In this document: piece after piece, positions 36,401 through 44,532 of the stretch
Layout: each line of letters begins with the position of its first letter
Numbering within the stretch: position 1 is the stretch's first letter
NCBI RefSeq assembly: GCF_012641435.1
Contig: NZ_JABAIJ010000016.1
Coordinates: forward strand, 79,014 to 143,013
From: Rhizobium sp. P38BS-XIX
GTDB taxonomy: Bacteria > Pseudomonadota > Alphaproteobacteria > Rhizobiales > Rhizobiaceae
DNA length: 64,000 nucleotides
Direction: 5' to 3'
Notes under the pieces: generated by a model
Told to the model about the DNA's origin: nothing
What the model saw: the letters and a program-made list of their open reading frames with translations, nothing else
Databases searched by the model: none
Position numbers and translations under genes: made by a program

Positions 36401-39083
36401 ACAGCGAGGCCGGCGTGACGGCGAGGCCGAGATGACCGGCGGAATTCTGGGCGGAGACGTTGATCTGGTAGGTACCCGCGCGCAGATAGGTTTGCAGCAG
36501 CGCATTATGGCCATCGCCATTGTCGGAAGCCGCTCCCAGCTGTGGCAGGAACGACGTGCCAAGGCTCAGTGACGTCTGCAGGCGACCAAGCGTCTCGACC
36601 CGATAAAGGCCGCCTTCGGCGACATCGAGCCGGTAAGTCTTCTGCGCATTCTCGGCAAGGTCGAGAAATTGGCGCTGGCCGGCAAGCAGTGGCGATGCGG
36701 GAACAAGTGCAGCACTCTTTTGGGTGGCGGTGCGATCCGGCTGCCAGCTGACGATGATGGAGCGTGCCGTGGACGGGGCTGGAAAACGCAAGGTCACCGT
36801 CTTGCCCTTGGCGTCGAAGCGCTGGTTGCTGGAGGCGAAAGCAACCGGCGTGTTGTGCATGTCGACGGCGGCGATGGTGCCGCCCATTGGCACGTGAACG
36901 TCGATGCGCATATCCGCCGGTGATGGCGGCCGCGACAAGGCATTCGCATCATCGGCAGGGGCGGCTTTCGGCTGCGGCACCGGCGCCGGCACATTGGACA
37001 TTCCCTGGTTCTGCGATTGCTCCGGCTGTGCCGACGCGTCGACGGGCTGCCAGAGTGCCAGCGGCCGAGCCTGCAGGTCTGCCGGCAGGGCGACGGCGCG
37101 CGGACCTGTCAGCAGGCCGGGTGCGGCATTGGTGATAATTTCGTAGCTGGTCGCCTTTTCTGCCGGCCGGATGCCGAACGAAATGGTCGTCCGAGCCGGT
37201 GCCGCGGCCTGGATTGGCGGGGTAAGGCCCGGCGTACCGAAAACGAGATCGACGATCCCGACCGCCTCCTTGTCGGGCATCAACTGAAGCAGGTAGTAAC
37301 CTGCGTTCAGATCGAAGCGACCGGGACTTTGGCCGTCAGCGCGTGGAGCATTGTCAGCCATCACGGGGCTGATATTTGCATGCAGAGCAATCCCCGAACT
37401 GCGGATCTCGATCGGGCCTGCCTGCGTCATCTCAAACAGCAATGATGTGGGGCCACGCAAGTTGAAGCGCCGCCGCCAGGCCTGGCCGGGGCCGAGATGA
37501 GGCAAATCGGATGCCACGATGGTGGAGTTGCCGCTGGCATCCTGGCGTAGGAGCAACGCCGTGGCGGGAATTTCATCGCCGCCTTCGCCTGCTACATCGA
37601 GACTGATAAGATTGGGCACCGAGCCGTCAAATTGCGCCTGGTTGCTGAACCGAAGCCCGCGGAGTTGGAAATGCTGGCCTTCGTAACCGGACACTTCGAC
37701 AATGCCCGGCTGGTCACCAGCGGCCAACGCGAGCATGGCGACCGGTTCGCGATTTGATTTGCCGATCGCGGCAGTTTGGAAAGACATCGTCGAACTGGAT
37801 AGTCGAGCGGCCCGAAGTGTCGCGGGCGCCGATTGCGGCAATGCAAGACGGAATGTGTCGAGATCTGCGGGAGCTTCAAAGCGCATGGAACCGAACGCCC
37901 CGATAACTCCTTCGACAATACCCCCAGCCAAGGACATCTGCGTGCCGGCGCGAATATGGAATGGCTCTGCCGAATCGGAATTGGTCCAGACCAGCTTCTG
38001 CCCGCCATAGGCCGTCACCAGATAACGGCCTGGTTCGACGCTTCCCATCAGCGTTGCCCGGGTCATAGGAAGGCCCGGCTTCAGCTCGAAGATCGATATT
38101 CTCGGCGCGAGCGCGGCAATGTCCGTCCCATTTCGCCACAGGCGCAGATCTTGAAGCGACCGACCGACGGCCTCGATATCGACGCGTCCTGTGTCGGGGA
38201 TGTCGATCCAGTAGGATCTCTGCTGGAGATCGCCGAGTTCGGCATCAACCGACGCAAGCGAGGCGAGTGTGGCCTCCGGCTGATCAAGCTCCTGATAGGC
38301 CTGCGCGGTCAGCTTGGTGTCGCCGGTGGCGCCCTTCGCTCCAAACACGCGAATTTTGTAGATACCCTTGTCAAGCAGCGCATCGATACGACCGTCACTG
38401 ACGCCCGCAGCCCCCATGCGATCTCCTGGCCCGGTGATCATGTCGACAAGCTGCAGCGCCACGCCAGAAGTGCTTTGCGTACGAATGGTGATGTGGCCGG
38501 GTTTGTCGACGGTCAGCAAAGTGCTGCCATCACGATCGGCAGGCAAATGATCCAGTGCCAAATGAGGTTGGGTGACTGGTGGCAACGGAGCCTGGATGGC
38601 CGCCGGCTTGGAAGCGACCGTTTTGACGGGTTGCGTATAGGTCTCTTGCTCAGTGGCCGGCTGTTTTTGCGGAACGGCCGAGGCGGCAGGTTCGGCACTC
38701 TGCCCGGAGCTGGACGGCGTCTGGCTTGCGGGCGTGCTTGCGCCCTTCAGCGCGGCCAGACGCGCCTGGTAGCTTGTCGTAAGGCATGTCGACAGTCGCA
38801 CGGGATCCGTATCGACGCAGGATTTGTTCCGGTCTGCCAACCAGCGGCGCTGTTGCGTCCTCAGATCATTCAGTTTTGCAGGATCGCCACCCAGGCTCGC
38901 TGCCGTTTGCTTGTAGGTATTTGCCAGGGCGCTATCCTGCGCAGTCAGGACGGGAGAGGCGCAGATGGCTTTTTCGATCGCTGTCTGGGCCTTGCTGCAA
39001 TCAAAGGATTGCGCCTGGCAGATCGCTGGAAAAAGACCAAAGCTGATGGCAGCAAGCAGACGCAGGCGAAGGGCGAAAGCCAT
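33435..39083 (-). CDS. Giant secreted protein with N-terminal LprI-like (DUF1311) domain and beta-domain repeats
   Basis: 1882-residue protein with a signal peptide (about residues 1-24). Residues about 25-117 match the lysozyme-inhibitor LprI/DUF1311 pattern: FDCSKAQTAIEKAICASP, QRRWLADRNKSC, and a final Cys before ARLAAL. A Pro/Ser/Gln-rich linker follows. The remaining 1650 residues look like a tandem of beta-sandwich units resembling PPC (pre-peptidase C-terminal) domains, each ending in a GxYxl-type strand: GRYLVTAYG, GTYQINVSA, GHYRLVILP, GHYRIDLTS, GSYTLSLDR, GNYLLEARA. Residues about 1178-1214 are acidic and low in complexity. It is the first gene of the operon with the macroglobulin and PBP1C, and its stop overlaps the macroglobulin start. 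Function unknown; an envelope-protection role is inferred from the neighbours. Confidence 0.8.
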   Translation of the reverse strand: MAFALRLRLLAAISFGLFPAICQAQSFDCSKAQTAIEKAICASPVLTAQDSALANTYKQTAASLGGDPAKLNDLRTQQRRWLADRNKSCVDTDPVRLSTCLTTSYQARLAALKGASTPASQTPSSSGQSAEPAASAVPQKQPATEQETYTQPVKTVASKPAAIQAPLPPVTQPHLALDHLPADRDGSTLLTVDKPGHITIRTQSTSGVALQLVDMITGPGDRMGAAGVSDGRIDALLDKGIYKIRVFGAKGATGDTKLTAQAYQELDQPEATLASLASVDAELGDLQQRSYWIDIPDTGRVDIEAVGRSLQDLRLWRNGTDIAALAPRISIFELKPGLPMTRATLMGSVEPGRYLVTAYGGQKLVWTNSDSAEPFHIRAGTQMSLAGGIVEGVIGAFGSMRFEAPADLDTFRLALPQSAPATLRAARLSSSTMSFQTAAIGKSNREPVAMLALAAGDQPGIVEVSGYEGQHFQLRGLRFSNQAQFDGSVPNLISLDVAGEGGDEIPATALLLRQDASGNSTIVASDLPHLGPGQAWRRRFNLRGPTSLLFEMTQAGPIEIRSSGIALHANISPVMADNAPRADGQSPGRFDLNAGYYLLQLMPDKEAVGIVDLVFGTPGLTPPIQAAAPARTTISFGIRPAEKATSYEIITNAAPGLLTGPRAVALPADLQARPLALWQPVDASAQPEQSQNQGMSNVPAPVPQPKAAPADDANALSRPPSPADMRIDVHVPMGGTIAAVDMHNTPVAFASSNQRFDAKGKTVTLRFPAPSTARSIIVSWQPDRTATQKSAALVPASPLLAGQRQFLDLAENAQKTYRLDVAEGGLYRVETLGRLQTSLSLGTSFLPQLGAASDNGDGHNALLQTYLRAGTYQINVSAQNSAGHLGLAVTPASLLTAATLVPDGTSRGILSGGRGAVVPLEIATAGSYQLDLYSLGGDLTARLEDMEGWPLTAPGPLSTLTQDFTPGHYRLVILPRDVDTRFVARLRPVVEPPQLQGHGPHPLAFNEAQSFQWREPQSKSDTRIPDSWTFDLQADANVSIDLTEGMIGTLVRNDNEQIARFVASPQFSGKLKAGHYRIDLTSLAHDDRLDYQITLNTKDLQPGEARFINLPSELTFNVENSRVVSLGTFGRDEIKGVLKDEHGAVIERLAGRSDDWNIALSTRLAAGSYTLSLDRAVASGTGTSSSEDNSDTQDADTSSDDQDTASDDQASAADIEIQFALPQERDQPALTDHGTAEVNGASVFTFPLPAGVKDQLALVAAQSTSDLVLSVEKRDADGNWKPQAFARGRTPLIAWPHSDNDAQWRASVWTLDGGAAPIKIGARNIARGMREPGNVALEPMTIDGLGISLNVALAHAPSAGLVNLGVTADLLAGASADRPLTTATSGLFAPQSDHLWLVSNTAGHIQVDPAEPNAKIALTLAPGDRAVVPATTATPGKVRFWRADSAFGQPGLAAGRGMGVSLNSAAALADRQDLHVWNAASDEGLQMRLKPIDATELEAVQLNGTYTATIPAFSAQPVKLTNGIKRLTLDVAPGIAVVSAPSSSQLLNVWSGAAPLSRNLATSAEEIWLVNLTPETGSARVSLSPGQAVTLGNDQIKRRFFGTVGSEEIAVDAAKGDVIKVSGGSATFIGADGRVARGDGMTVSGPGQLIVDHGAGLVALWLERGGQSPWPKPELKSLALPQSLPLEGEAMAFHINPDKPMVLDASTDAPVIIALEQNGHRDLQLFPTGAEFHRYVAAGDATLTLYSTHEGPLSGNLNVSATPVVPVNDGVGAPVVLAPGTTALFGFEVKNGGNIGVGLRSDPDLAVSRLLNAKGEVIGEGINQLEQLAAGNYLLEARAPADAPTLIVRPSVVGLSPPPAGPPPEVISDYLQRAGLKPTGSK

Positions 39084-39334
39084 GGATAACTCGTTTGTTA
39101 GGCAGCCGGCACGCTAGTCAATATGGGCTAAGTTTAAGCAAGACAAGAGGAAGGTTGCGAAGCTTCGGCACCGATGTGCCGCTTTTCCTTTGGTAGAATA
39201 ACCGCACTGCTGTTGTTCGCTCAAAGGGCGAAAGACGCCAATCGCCGGTTGTTGCCTGCTTATGCAGGATTCGGACGGTGATTTGATCATCCTCATCGCC
39301 GTCTTGCGGGGAACAGATCTGCGGCTAAAAATTA

Positions 39335-40918
39335 TCAGGACTTCGCCGAAATCGCGCTCAACTCTTCCAGGTCGAGATCCCGCTCTAGCTCATGCAGCGT
39401 TTCGTCATCAATGTCGCCGGCGCGGTGAAGGCGGATAAGCTCGCGGCGGCCGGTTGCAACGGCCTGCAGGACGACATCGAAATGGGCGTGGAGCAACGGT
39501 ATATAGTGCTCGGTGCGTTCGGCGTAATCGACGATCTTTTCGGCTCTGACCTGATAACGGTTCAGCAATTGCGGATGGATCAGGTTGCCGTCGGCATCGT
39601 AAGCCAGCTTCTGTATGGTGATCCATTGCGCCTGGGCCATCGCAGCTTCGGCTTGGCTCATGGTCATGCGCGGCTTATCTGAACTCGGCTCCGTCAATCC
39701 CAATCGCCGGATCACCTGGCCAAGCGTGGTTCCCTGTATCAGCACGGTGCCGAGAATGACGCCGAATGACGTAATCAGGATGAGGTCGCGGCCGGGGAAG
39801 TTTTCGGGCACGCTGAGCGCCAAGGCAAGCGTTACCACGCCGCGAACGCCCGCCCAAGCGAGCACGGTTGCGTCGCGAAAGCCCAGCGGGGTGTATCTCT
39901 TCAGGCCGAGAAGATTGCAAAGCTTGATGACAAGGTCCGATCCGTAGGCCCAAGCAAAACGTGCCAGCGTCAAGGCGATGAGGATCACGAGTAACGGCAG
40001 GCCCATTGTCGCGACAACAACGTCGAATCCGCCGCCGCGTTCAACGACGCCGCGCAGCGACAGGCCAATCAATATGAAGACGGTGGCTTCCATCATGAAA
40101 ACGATGACGGTCCAAAACGATGTCCCGCGCATGCGGGTGGAAGCTGAGAGTACCGTATGCTGGTGCCAGCTCATGATGAGGCCGGTGGTCACCGTGGCGA
40201 TCACGCTCGAGACATGCAATCCTTCCCCCAGCAGATAGGAGATCCATGCGAGGAGAACCGTCGCGGAGATAATCAGATATTCGTCCTCCAGCCGGCGAAC
40301 GAACAACACCCATGTTGTGCCGACGACAGCGCCAACGATGGCGCCGCCGATTGCCAGCAGAAGGAAGCTTCCGACGGCGTCCGTTGCGCTGAAGGTCCCC
40401 GTTACGCCCGCGGCAATGGCAAAGCGGAATAGCACCAGGCCGCTTGCATCGTTGAGCAGGCTTTCGCCCTCAAGCAGGATTTGCAGGCGTCGGGGTAGTC
40501 TGACCTGCTCCAGCACTGCACGCGCAGAGACGGCGTCGGGCGGAGAAACGATTGCGCCGAGTGCGGCGCATGCAGCCCAAGGCAGGGATGGGAATAACAA
40601 ATGGGTCGCCACGGCAACGACTGCGCAGGTGAAGAAAACCGCGCCTATGGCAAGCGACGCTATGCCGATCATATGACGCCGCACTCGACCGAGCGCCATC
40701 GACCAGGCGCCATCCATAAGCAACGGTGGCAGGAAGATGACGAGCACAAGGGCGGGGTCGATTTGTATGGTGGGCAGGCCGGGTAGGAAGGCGAGCAGAC
40801 CCCCACCGGCAAGCAGCGCCACCGACGGGGGCATGCCGCAGCGATGCGCTGCATAATGAAGTGCGATGATCGCAACAAACATCACGACCACCAGCTCGAA
40901 TAAATGCGTCGGTTCCAT
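39335..40918 (-). CDS. Na+/H+ antiporter, CPA1 (NhaP/NHE-like) family
   Basis: 527-residue membrane protein with about 12 helices. Hallmarks are IFLPPLLMDGAWSM, GAIVSPPDAVSARAVL, the CPA1 signature EGESLLNDASGLVLFRFA with the Asn-Asp pair, and AWAGVRGVVTLALALSVP. A hydrophilic C-terminal tail of about 110 residues is helical. It would exchange Na+ (or K+) for protons across the inner membrane. AGGAAG precedes the ATG. It stands alone, with 251 bases upstream of unremarkable sequence separating it from the envelope operon. Confidence 0.88.
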   Translation of the reverse strand: MEPTHLFELVVVMFVAIIALHYAAHRCGMPPSVALLAGGGLLAFLPGLPTIQIDPALVLVIFLPPLLMDGAWSMALGRVRRHMIGIASLAIGAVFFTCAVVAVATHLLFPSLPWAACAALGAIVSPPDAVSARAVLEQVRLPRRLQILLEGESLLNDASGLVLFRFAIAAGVTGTFSATDAVGSFLLLAIGGAIVGAVVGTTWVLFVRRLEDEYLIISATVLLAWISYLLGEGLHVSSVIATVTTGLIMSWHQHTVLSASTRMRGTSFWTVIVFMMEATVFILIGLSLRGVVERGGGFDVVVATMGLPLLVILIALTLARFAWAYGSDLVIKLCNLLGLKRYTPLGFRDATVLAWAGVRGVVTLALALSVPENFPGRDLILITSFGVILGTVLIQGTTLGQVIRRLGLTEPSSDKPRMTMSQAEAAMAQAQWITIQKLAYDADGNLIHPQLLNRYQVRAEKIVDYAERTEHYIPLLHAHFDVVLQAVATGRRELIRLHRAGDIDDETLHELERDLDLEELSAISAKS

Positions 40919-41141
40919 GTGCGCTTCCTGAGGGCGGTCTCGTTCAATGGATCCATTAAAGAGAGTGTCTGCTCGAAACGCAATCGCGTGACAAGCCGCC
41001 GCTGAACGAGAGGGCAGGCCGCCTTGGTCAGATGACGATGACCGGGATGATCGGGATCATTGGCCCGGGGGCGCCAATCTTTGGGATTGCCGACGCTCGG
41101 ATCACTGGTTGTCCATGGTACTGATCACGTAAACGACGCGG

Positions 41142-41624
41142 TCATTGCTCCACGTCGTAGGCTTTGCACACCGCGCCGTCCGCCAGGCGATAGGTCCGAA
41201 ATCCCATCTTCTCGTAGTAGGCTTGGCCTTCGGCATTTGCGGCTCCGATGAATGCCTCGATCTTTTGAAGGCCGGCATCGCGCGCCGCCTGCTTCGTCAC
41301 CTCGAACAGGCGCGAGCCCACGCCTCGGCGACCGGAGGTGGGCGACACGTGCGTTCCGATGATACCCCAGCCGATAGGCGTGTTAAAACGGTTGCCGTCC
41401 ATCGCGCGGGTCAACGATTGAATACCGAGAATTGTGCCACCGGCATCCTCGGCCAGGGAGCAACGGATCCTCGCGGGGTTCTCGACATAGGTGCTCAAGA
41501 CATAGGCTTGATCGGCCGGCAATGTGCGTTTCCCGGCCGCAACGAGCTGCTGGAGCATGTTGCTGATCTCAGGCGCATCGCTCGGCACTGCAGTTCGGAT
41601 TGTTATGTCGTCGCGTATGGTCAT
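41142..41624 (-). CDS. GNAT-family N-acetyltransferase
   Basis: 160-residue GNAT protein with an N-terminal helix-loop, the acetyl-CoA pyrophosphate loop as SGRRGVGSRLFEVTKQAA (about residues 97-114) and the C-terminal AYYEKMGFRTYRLADG segment. The substrate is unknown. No strong ribosome-binding site is seen before the ATG. A 223-base gap separates it from the antiporter gene. Confidence 0.8.
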   Translation of the reverse strand: MTIRDDITIRTAVPSDAPEISNMLQQLVAAGKRTLPADQAYVLSTYVENPARIRCSLAEDAGGTILGIQSLTRAMDGNRFNTPIGWGIIGTHVSPTSGRRGVGSRLFEVTKQAARDAGLQKIEAFIGAANAEGQAYYEKMGFRTYRLADGAVCKAYDVEQ

Positions 41625-41731
41625 GGGCGGACACCGTAGCTCAGGACGTGAAAGGGAGGCGCATGAGAACGCCGCCCGCTTTCTGAGCGATTTGTCGCCT
41701 TTGCCAACGCATTTTGCAAGCCGGCGTGGGC

Positions 41732-43186
41732 TTATTCCGGCGCGACGATCAGCGCTTCGTCGATTTCGACCTCTTCGCCGGCGGGTGCACGCTCCCGGGC
41801 CAGACGGTGAAGCGCACTGGCAAGCAGGATGACCATCAGACCGAATTCGACGGCAATGGCAGTCATCCCGGCTGCCTGGTAGTGGCCGGAATATTGCAGC
41901 ACCTGTGCGAAGACCGCGCCAAGGATCGCCGGGCCGAGACCGAGTGAAACCTGCTGCATGGTGGCAAGCATGGCGCTGCCGGCGCCGGCATGCTCATGCG
42001 GCACATCCGCAAGTCCGAGGCGGTAGAAGCAATTGACGATCAACGCCTGGCCGAAACCGATCAGCACCGAGGCCGGGATGAGGTTGATCACGCCCGGATG
42101 CGGCCAGACCACGTCCAGCGTGGCAATCAGCAGGAGAAGTCCCACCATCTGGATGACGCAGCCCGTCACGAGCATGGCCTCGCGGCGCATGCCGGCAAGC
42201 CTGCGGGTAACGAAGACGGCGGAGATGAAATAGGAGCCGCCAAGCGCGATCAGGGAGTTGCCGGATTGCAGCGGCGTCAGCCCTGCGCCGGCCTGTAGCG
42301 TCAGCGCGAAGACGAACATGAAGCCGCTCCAGGAAGTGAAAAAGATGATCGCGATCAGCCCGCCGAACCGCATGCTGGAGATACGGGTCAGCGACGGCGG
42401 CAGGATCGGGAAGGCGCCGCGTGCTTCCTTGGCGCGTTGGATGCGCCAAAGGAGTGCTGCCAGCGGCAGGACGGGCACAAAACCGAGCAGGCAGAGCCAG
42501 TTCCAGTGAAGCGATGGGCCGAGCGCTGTGGAAAGAAGGACGGAGAGTGTCAGCAACGCAAGCGTAATCATGCCGGACCAGTCCACCGGAACGCGGCCCT
42601 GGCCACGTGTTTCCGGAACGTAACGCCACATGCTGACGAGAATCAGGATGCAGATCGGCAGGTTGATCAGGAAGATGCTGCGCCAGCCCGAACCGGCAAT
42701 GTTGGCCGAGATCAGGAATCCGCCGAGCACCTGCCCGACGATGAAGGCGATGCCACCGATTGCGCCGTAAAGGGCGACGGCGCGGGCGTGGTCGCGGCCG
42801 GTCAGCGTGACGTGAATCGTCGCAAGGACCTGCGGCACCATCAGTGCTGCGGCAAGCCCTTGCAGCGCCCGGGCAACGATCAGGAAGGCAACGGATGTGG
42901 CCACGCCGCAGAGCAGCGAAGCAAGGCAGAACATGACGACGGCCACGCCGAACATGCGCCGGCGGCCGAAATTGTCGCCAAGGCGGGCGCCCATTGCCAG
43001 GCAAACGGCAAAGGCGACACCGTAGGCGGCGACGAAGAGTTCAAGTTCGGTCTCTCCGGCCTGAAGGGAGGCGGAGATGGCGGCGAGACCGACGTTGATG
43101 ATGGAGAAATCGAGTTGCAGCAGCAATTGCCCTGCAAGCAGGATCATCAGGCCGACTTGACCGAGCCGGATGGGTGCGGATGACAT
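41732..43186 (-). CDS. MFS drug-efflux transporter (DHA2-like, 14 helices)
   Basis: 484-residue major facilitator with about 14 transmembrane helices and motif A-like GARLGDNFGRRRMFG, typical of the DHA2 (EmrB/QacA) group. It probably exports a small toxic compound by proton antiport. TGAGG lies upstream of the ATG. It is divergent from an XRE-type regulator 112 bases away and very likely its target. Confidence 0.85.
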   Translation of the reverse strand: MSSAPIRLGQVGLMILLAGQLLLQLDFSIINVGLAAISASLQAGETELELFVAAYGVAFAVCLAMGARLGDNFGRRRMFGVAVVMFCLASLLCGVATSVAFLIVARALQGLAAALMVPQVLATIHVTLTGRDHARAVALYGAIGGIAFIVGQVLGGFLISANIAGSGWRSIFLINLPICILILVSMWRYVPETRGQGRVPVDWSGMITLALLTLSVLLSTALGPSLHWNWLCLLGFVPVLPLAALLWRIQRAKEARGAFPILPPSLTRISSMRFGGLIAIIFFTSWSGFMFVFALTLQAGAGLTPLQSGNSLIALGGSYFISAVFVTRRLAGMRREAMLVTGCVIQMVGLLLLIATLDVVWPHPGVINLIPASVLIGFGQALIVNCFYRLGLADVPHEHAGAGSAMLATMQQVSLGLGPAILGAVFAQVLQYSGHYQAAGMTAIAVEFGLMVILLASALHRLARERAPAGEEVEIDEALIVAPE

Positions 43187-43230
43187 GGAGACCTCAAAGC
43201 GTTTCCGAAATAGAGTCCACAGCCTTCTAT

Positions 43231-43275
43231 ACCTATGTTAAACCGGTACAAGTCACCTATTTAGACTGGTATAAA
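43231..43275. promoter_or_regulatory. Direct repeats between the divergent MFS and XRE genes
   Basis: Two imperfect copies of ACCTAT-N8-GGTA followed by an A-rich tract, starting at 43231 and 43255, 24 bases apart (a little over two helical turns). They sit 23-68 bases before the regulator ATG. The layout suits operators that the XRE regulator binds to repress itself and the efflux gene. Confidence 0.5.
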
Positions 43276-43298
43276 TAGTGACAGGCTGGAGATTGGAA

Positions 43299-44174
43299 AT
43301 GCATGGTACGCTCGATATAGCCGCCGCTCATCTGCCCTCCCGCGCCGAGGAGCTGGGCGAAATGCTACGCCGCCGGCGAGAGGCGCTCGATCCCAAGCGC
43401 ATGGGTCTTGGCCGCATCGGCCGGATCCGTACACCGGGTTTGCGACGCGAGGAAGTCGCGGCGCGCGCCGATATCGGCATCACCTGGTACACCAAGCTTG
43501 AGCAAGGCCGGCCGATCCGCGTCTCACCGCGCGTGCTGCTAGCGGTGTCGCAGGCTCTCGAATTCAATGAATTCGAGACCGAGCACCTGTTCAGGCTTGC
43601 CAATCTGCCTATTCCGCCGCGGCTTGAAGGAACGCGCGTCTGCGAGCCGCTAACCGACGCAAGCCAACGCATCCTGGATCATCTATCGCCTTACCCCGCA
43701 CTGATCCAGACAAAACGTTACAATATTCGCGGCTACAACGACGCCTATCGCAAGCTGGTTGGTGTCGATCTGAATGCGCTCCCGCTTGAGGACCGCAATT
43801 GCATCTATCTGTCGCTGGTGAACCCGGCATGGAGGGCGAGCCAGGCGGATCCGGACGAAATGCTTGCGCATATGGCCGCCCTTTTTCGGGCGTCGATGGC
43901 AGAACATCGCGACGATCCGAGCTGGGAGCGGCAGCTGGAGCGCTATATGAACGCCTCCGATCAGTTTCGTATCGTGTGGGATCGGTATCAGCTGAAGGGC
44001 ATAGAAAACAAGGTGAAGCGCTTCCGCCTCGCGGACGGCACCATCCTGCCGCTCCTGTCGAACAATTGGTGGTCAAGTCCGAGCAACGACGATCGCATGA
44101 TCGTTTATACGCCAATCGACGACGCCGGCGCTGAGATGTTGAAGTCGTTGCTGAAACGCAAGAAATCGTGCTGA
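43299..44174 (+). CDS. XRE-family regulator with MmyB-like ligand-binding domain
   Basis: 291-residue regulator. The N-terminal helix-turn-helix (about residues 20-85) contains TPGLRREEVAARADIGITWYTKLEQGR, the form found in the MmyB-like family. A C-terminal PAS-like domain (about residues 105-270) includes RGYNDAYRKLVG and ends in FRLADGTILPLL. I chose the ATG at 43299 because GGAGATTGGA lies upstream; an in-frame GTG seven codons earlier is less likely. Probably senses a small hydrophobic compound exported by the divergent MFS protein. Confidence 0.85.
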   Translation: MHGTLDIAAAHLPSRAEELGEMLRRRREALDPKRMGLGRIGRIRTPGLRREEVAARADIGITWYTKLEQGRPIRVSPRVLLAVSQALEFNEFETEHLFRLANLPIPPRLEGTRVCEPLTDASQRILDHLSPYPALIQTKRYNIRGYNDAYRKLVGVDLNALPLEDRNCIYLSLVNPAWRASQADPDEMLAHMAALFRASMAEHRDDPSWERQLERYMNASDQFRIVWDRYQLKGIENKVKRFRLADGTILPLLSNNWWSSPSNDDRMIVYTPIDDAGAEMLKSLLKRKKSC

Positions 44175-44211
44175 GCGTCGGAGCCGCACTCCCCACTGAA
44201 ATCGAGCCGAG

Positions 44212-44361
44212 CTAATGATGCTTGAAGTATTGCACCTCGCGCTCATGTTTTTCCGCCGCCTCACGGGTTTTGAACGTGCCAAGGTTTCTGCGTTTGTGGG
44301 TCTTCGGGTCGACCTTGCGGGAGTAGAGGCGATACTCGCCTGATTTGAGCTTGCGGATCAT
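44212..44361 (-). CDS. Conserved 49-residue basic protein
   Basis: 49 residues, starting MIRKLKSGEYRLYSRK and rich in Lys, Arg and His (KTHKRRNLGTF; AEKHEREVQYFKHH). A perfect AAGGAGA lies 6 bases before the ATG. I recall near-identical small proteins in many proteobacteria, and the pattern resembles the arm-type DNA-binding segment of phage integrases (gel-sheet with GTFKTREAAEKHE). The function is unknown; a small nucleic-acid-binding protein is a guess. It is convergent with the XRE gene. Confidence 0.72.
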   Translation of the reverse strand: MIRKLKSGEYRLYSRKVDPKTHKRRNLGTFKTREAAEKHEREVQYFKHH

Positions 44362-44463
44362 GGCGTTCTCCTTTTGCAAAAAAGGAGAACCGCTGCCGGC
44401 CCTGTCCGGTTCCCTGTAGCTGCGAAAGGCCTGGTGGCGGAAAACCAAGGGACTTGATATTTT

Positions 44464-44487
44464 TTTGGAAATTATATATTTTCCAAA
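44464..44487. promoter_or_regulatory. Inverted repeat upstream of the TetR gene
   Basis: TTTGGAAA (44464-44471) and TTTCCAAA (44480-44487) with an 8-base AT-only spacer, 45 bases before the TetR start and about 100 bases before the divergent 49-residue gene. A 24-bp site with 8-bp arms is typical of a TetR operator, so autoregulation is likely. Confidence 0.55.
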
Positions 44488-44532
44488 TTATGCATCGCGT
44501 TATGAAGAACAACAGAATGTTGGAATATCAGG

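Noticed and set aside
37833..39089. A 418-codon plus-strand open frame opposite the giant secreted protein gene
   Set aside because: It lies antisense to the signal peptide, LprI-like head and first beta domains, which are supported by family patterns. No ribosome-binding site or motif supports the reverse frame.
41032..41121. A 29-codon open frame with GATG-type repeats between the GNAT and antiporter genes
   Set aside because: The repeats are short and imperfect, there is no ribosome-binding site, and the peptide has no family resemblance. The 223-base gap is treated as non-coding.
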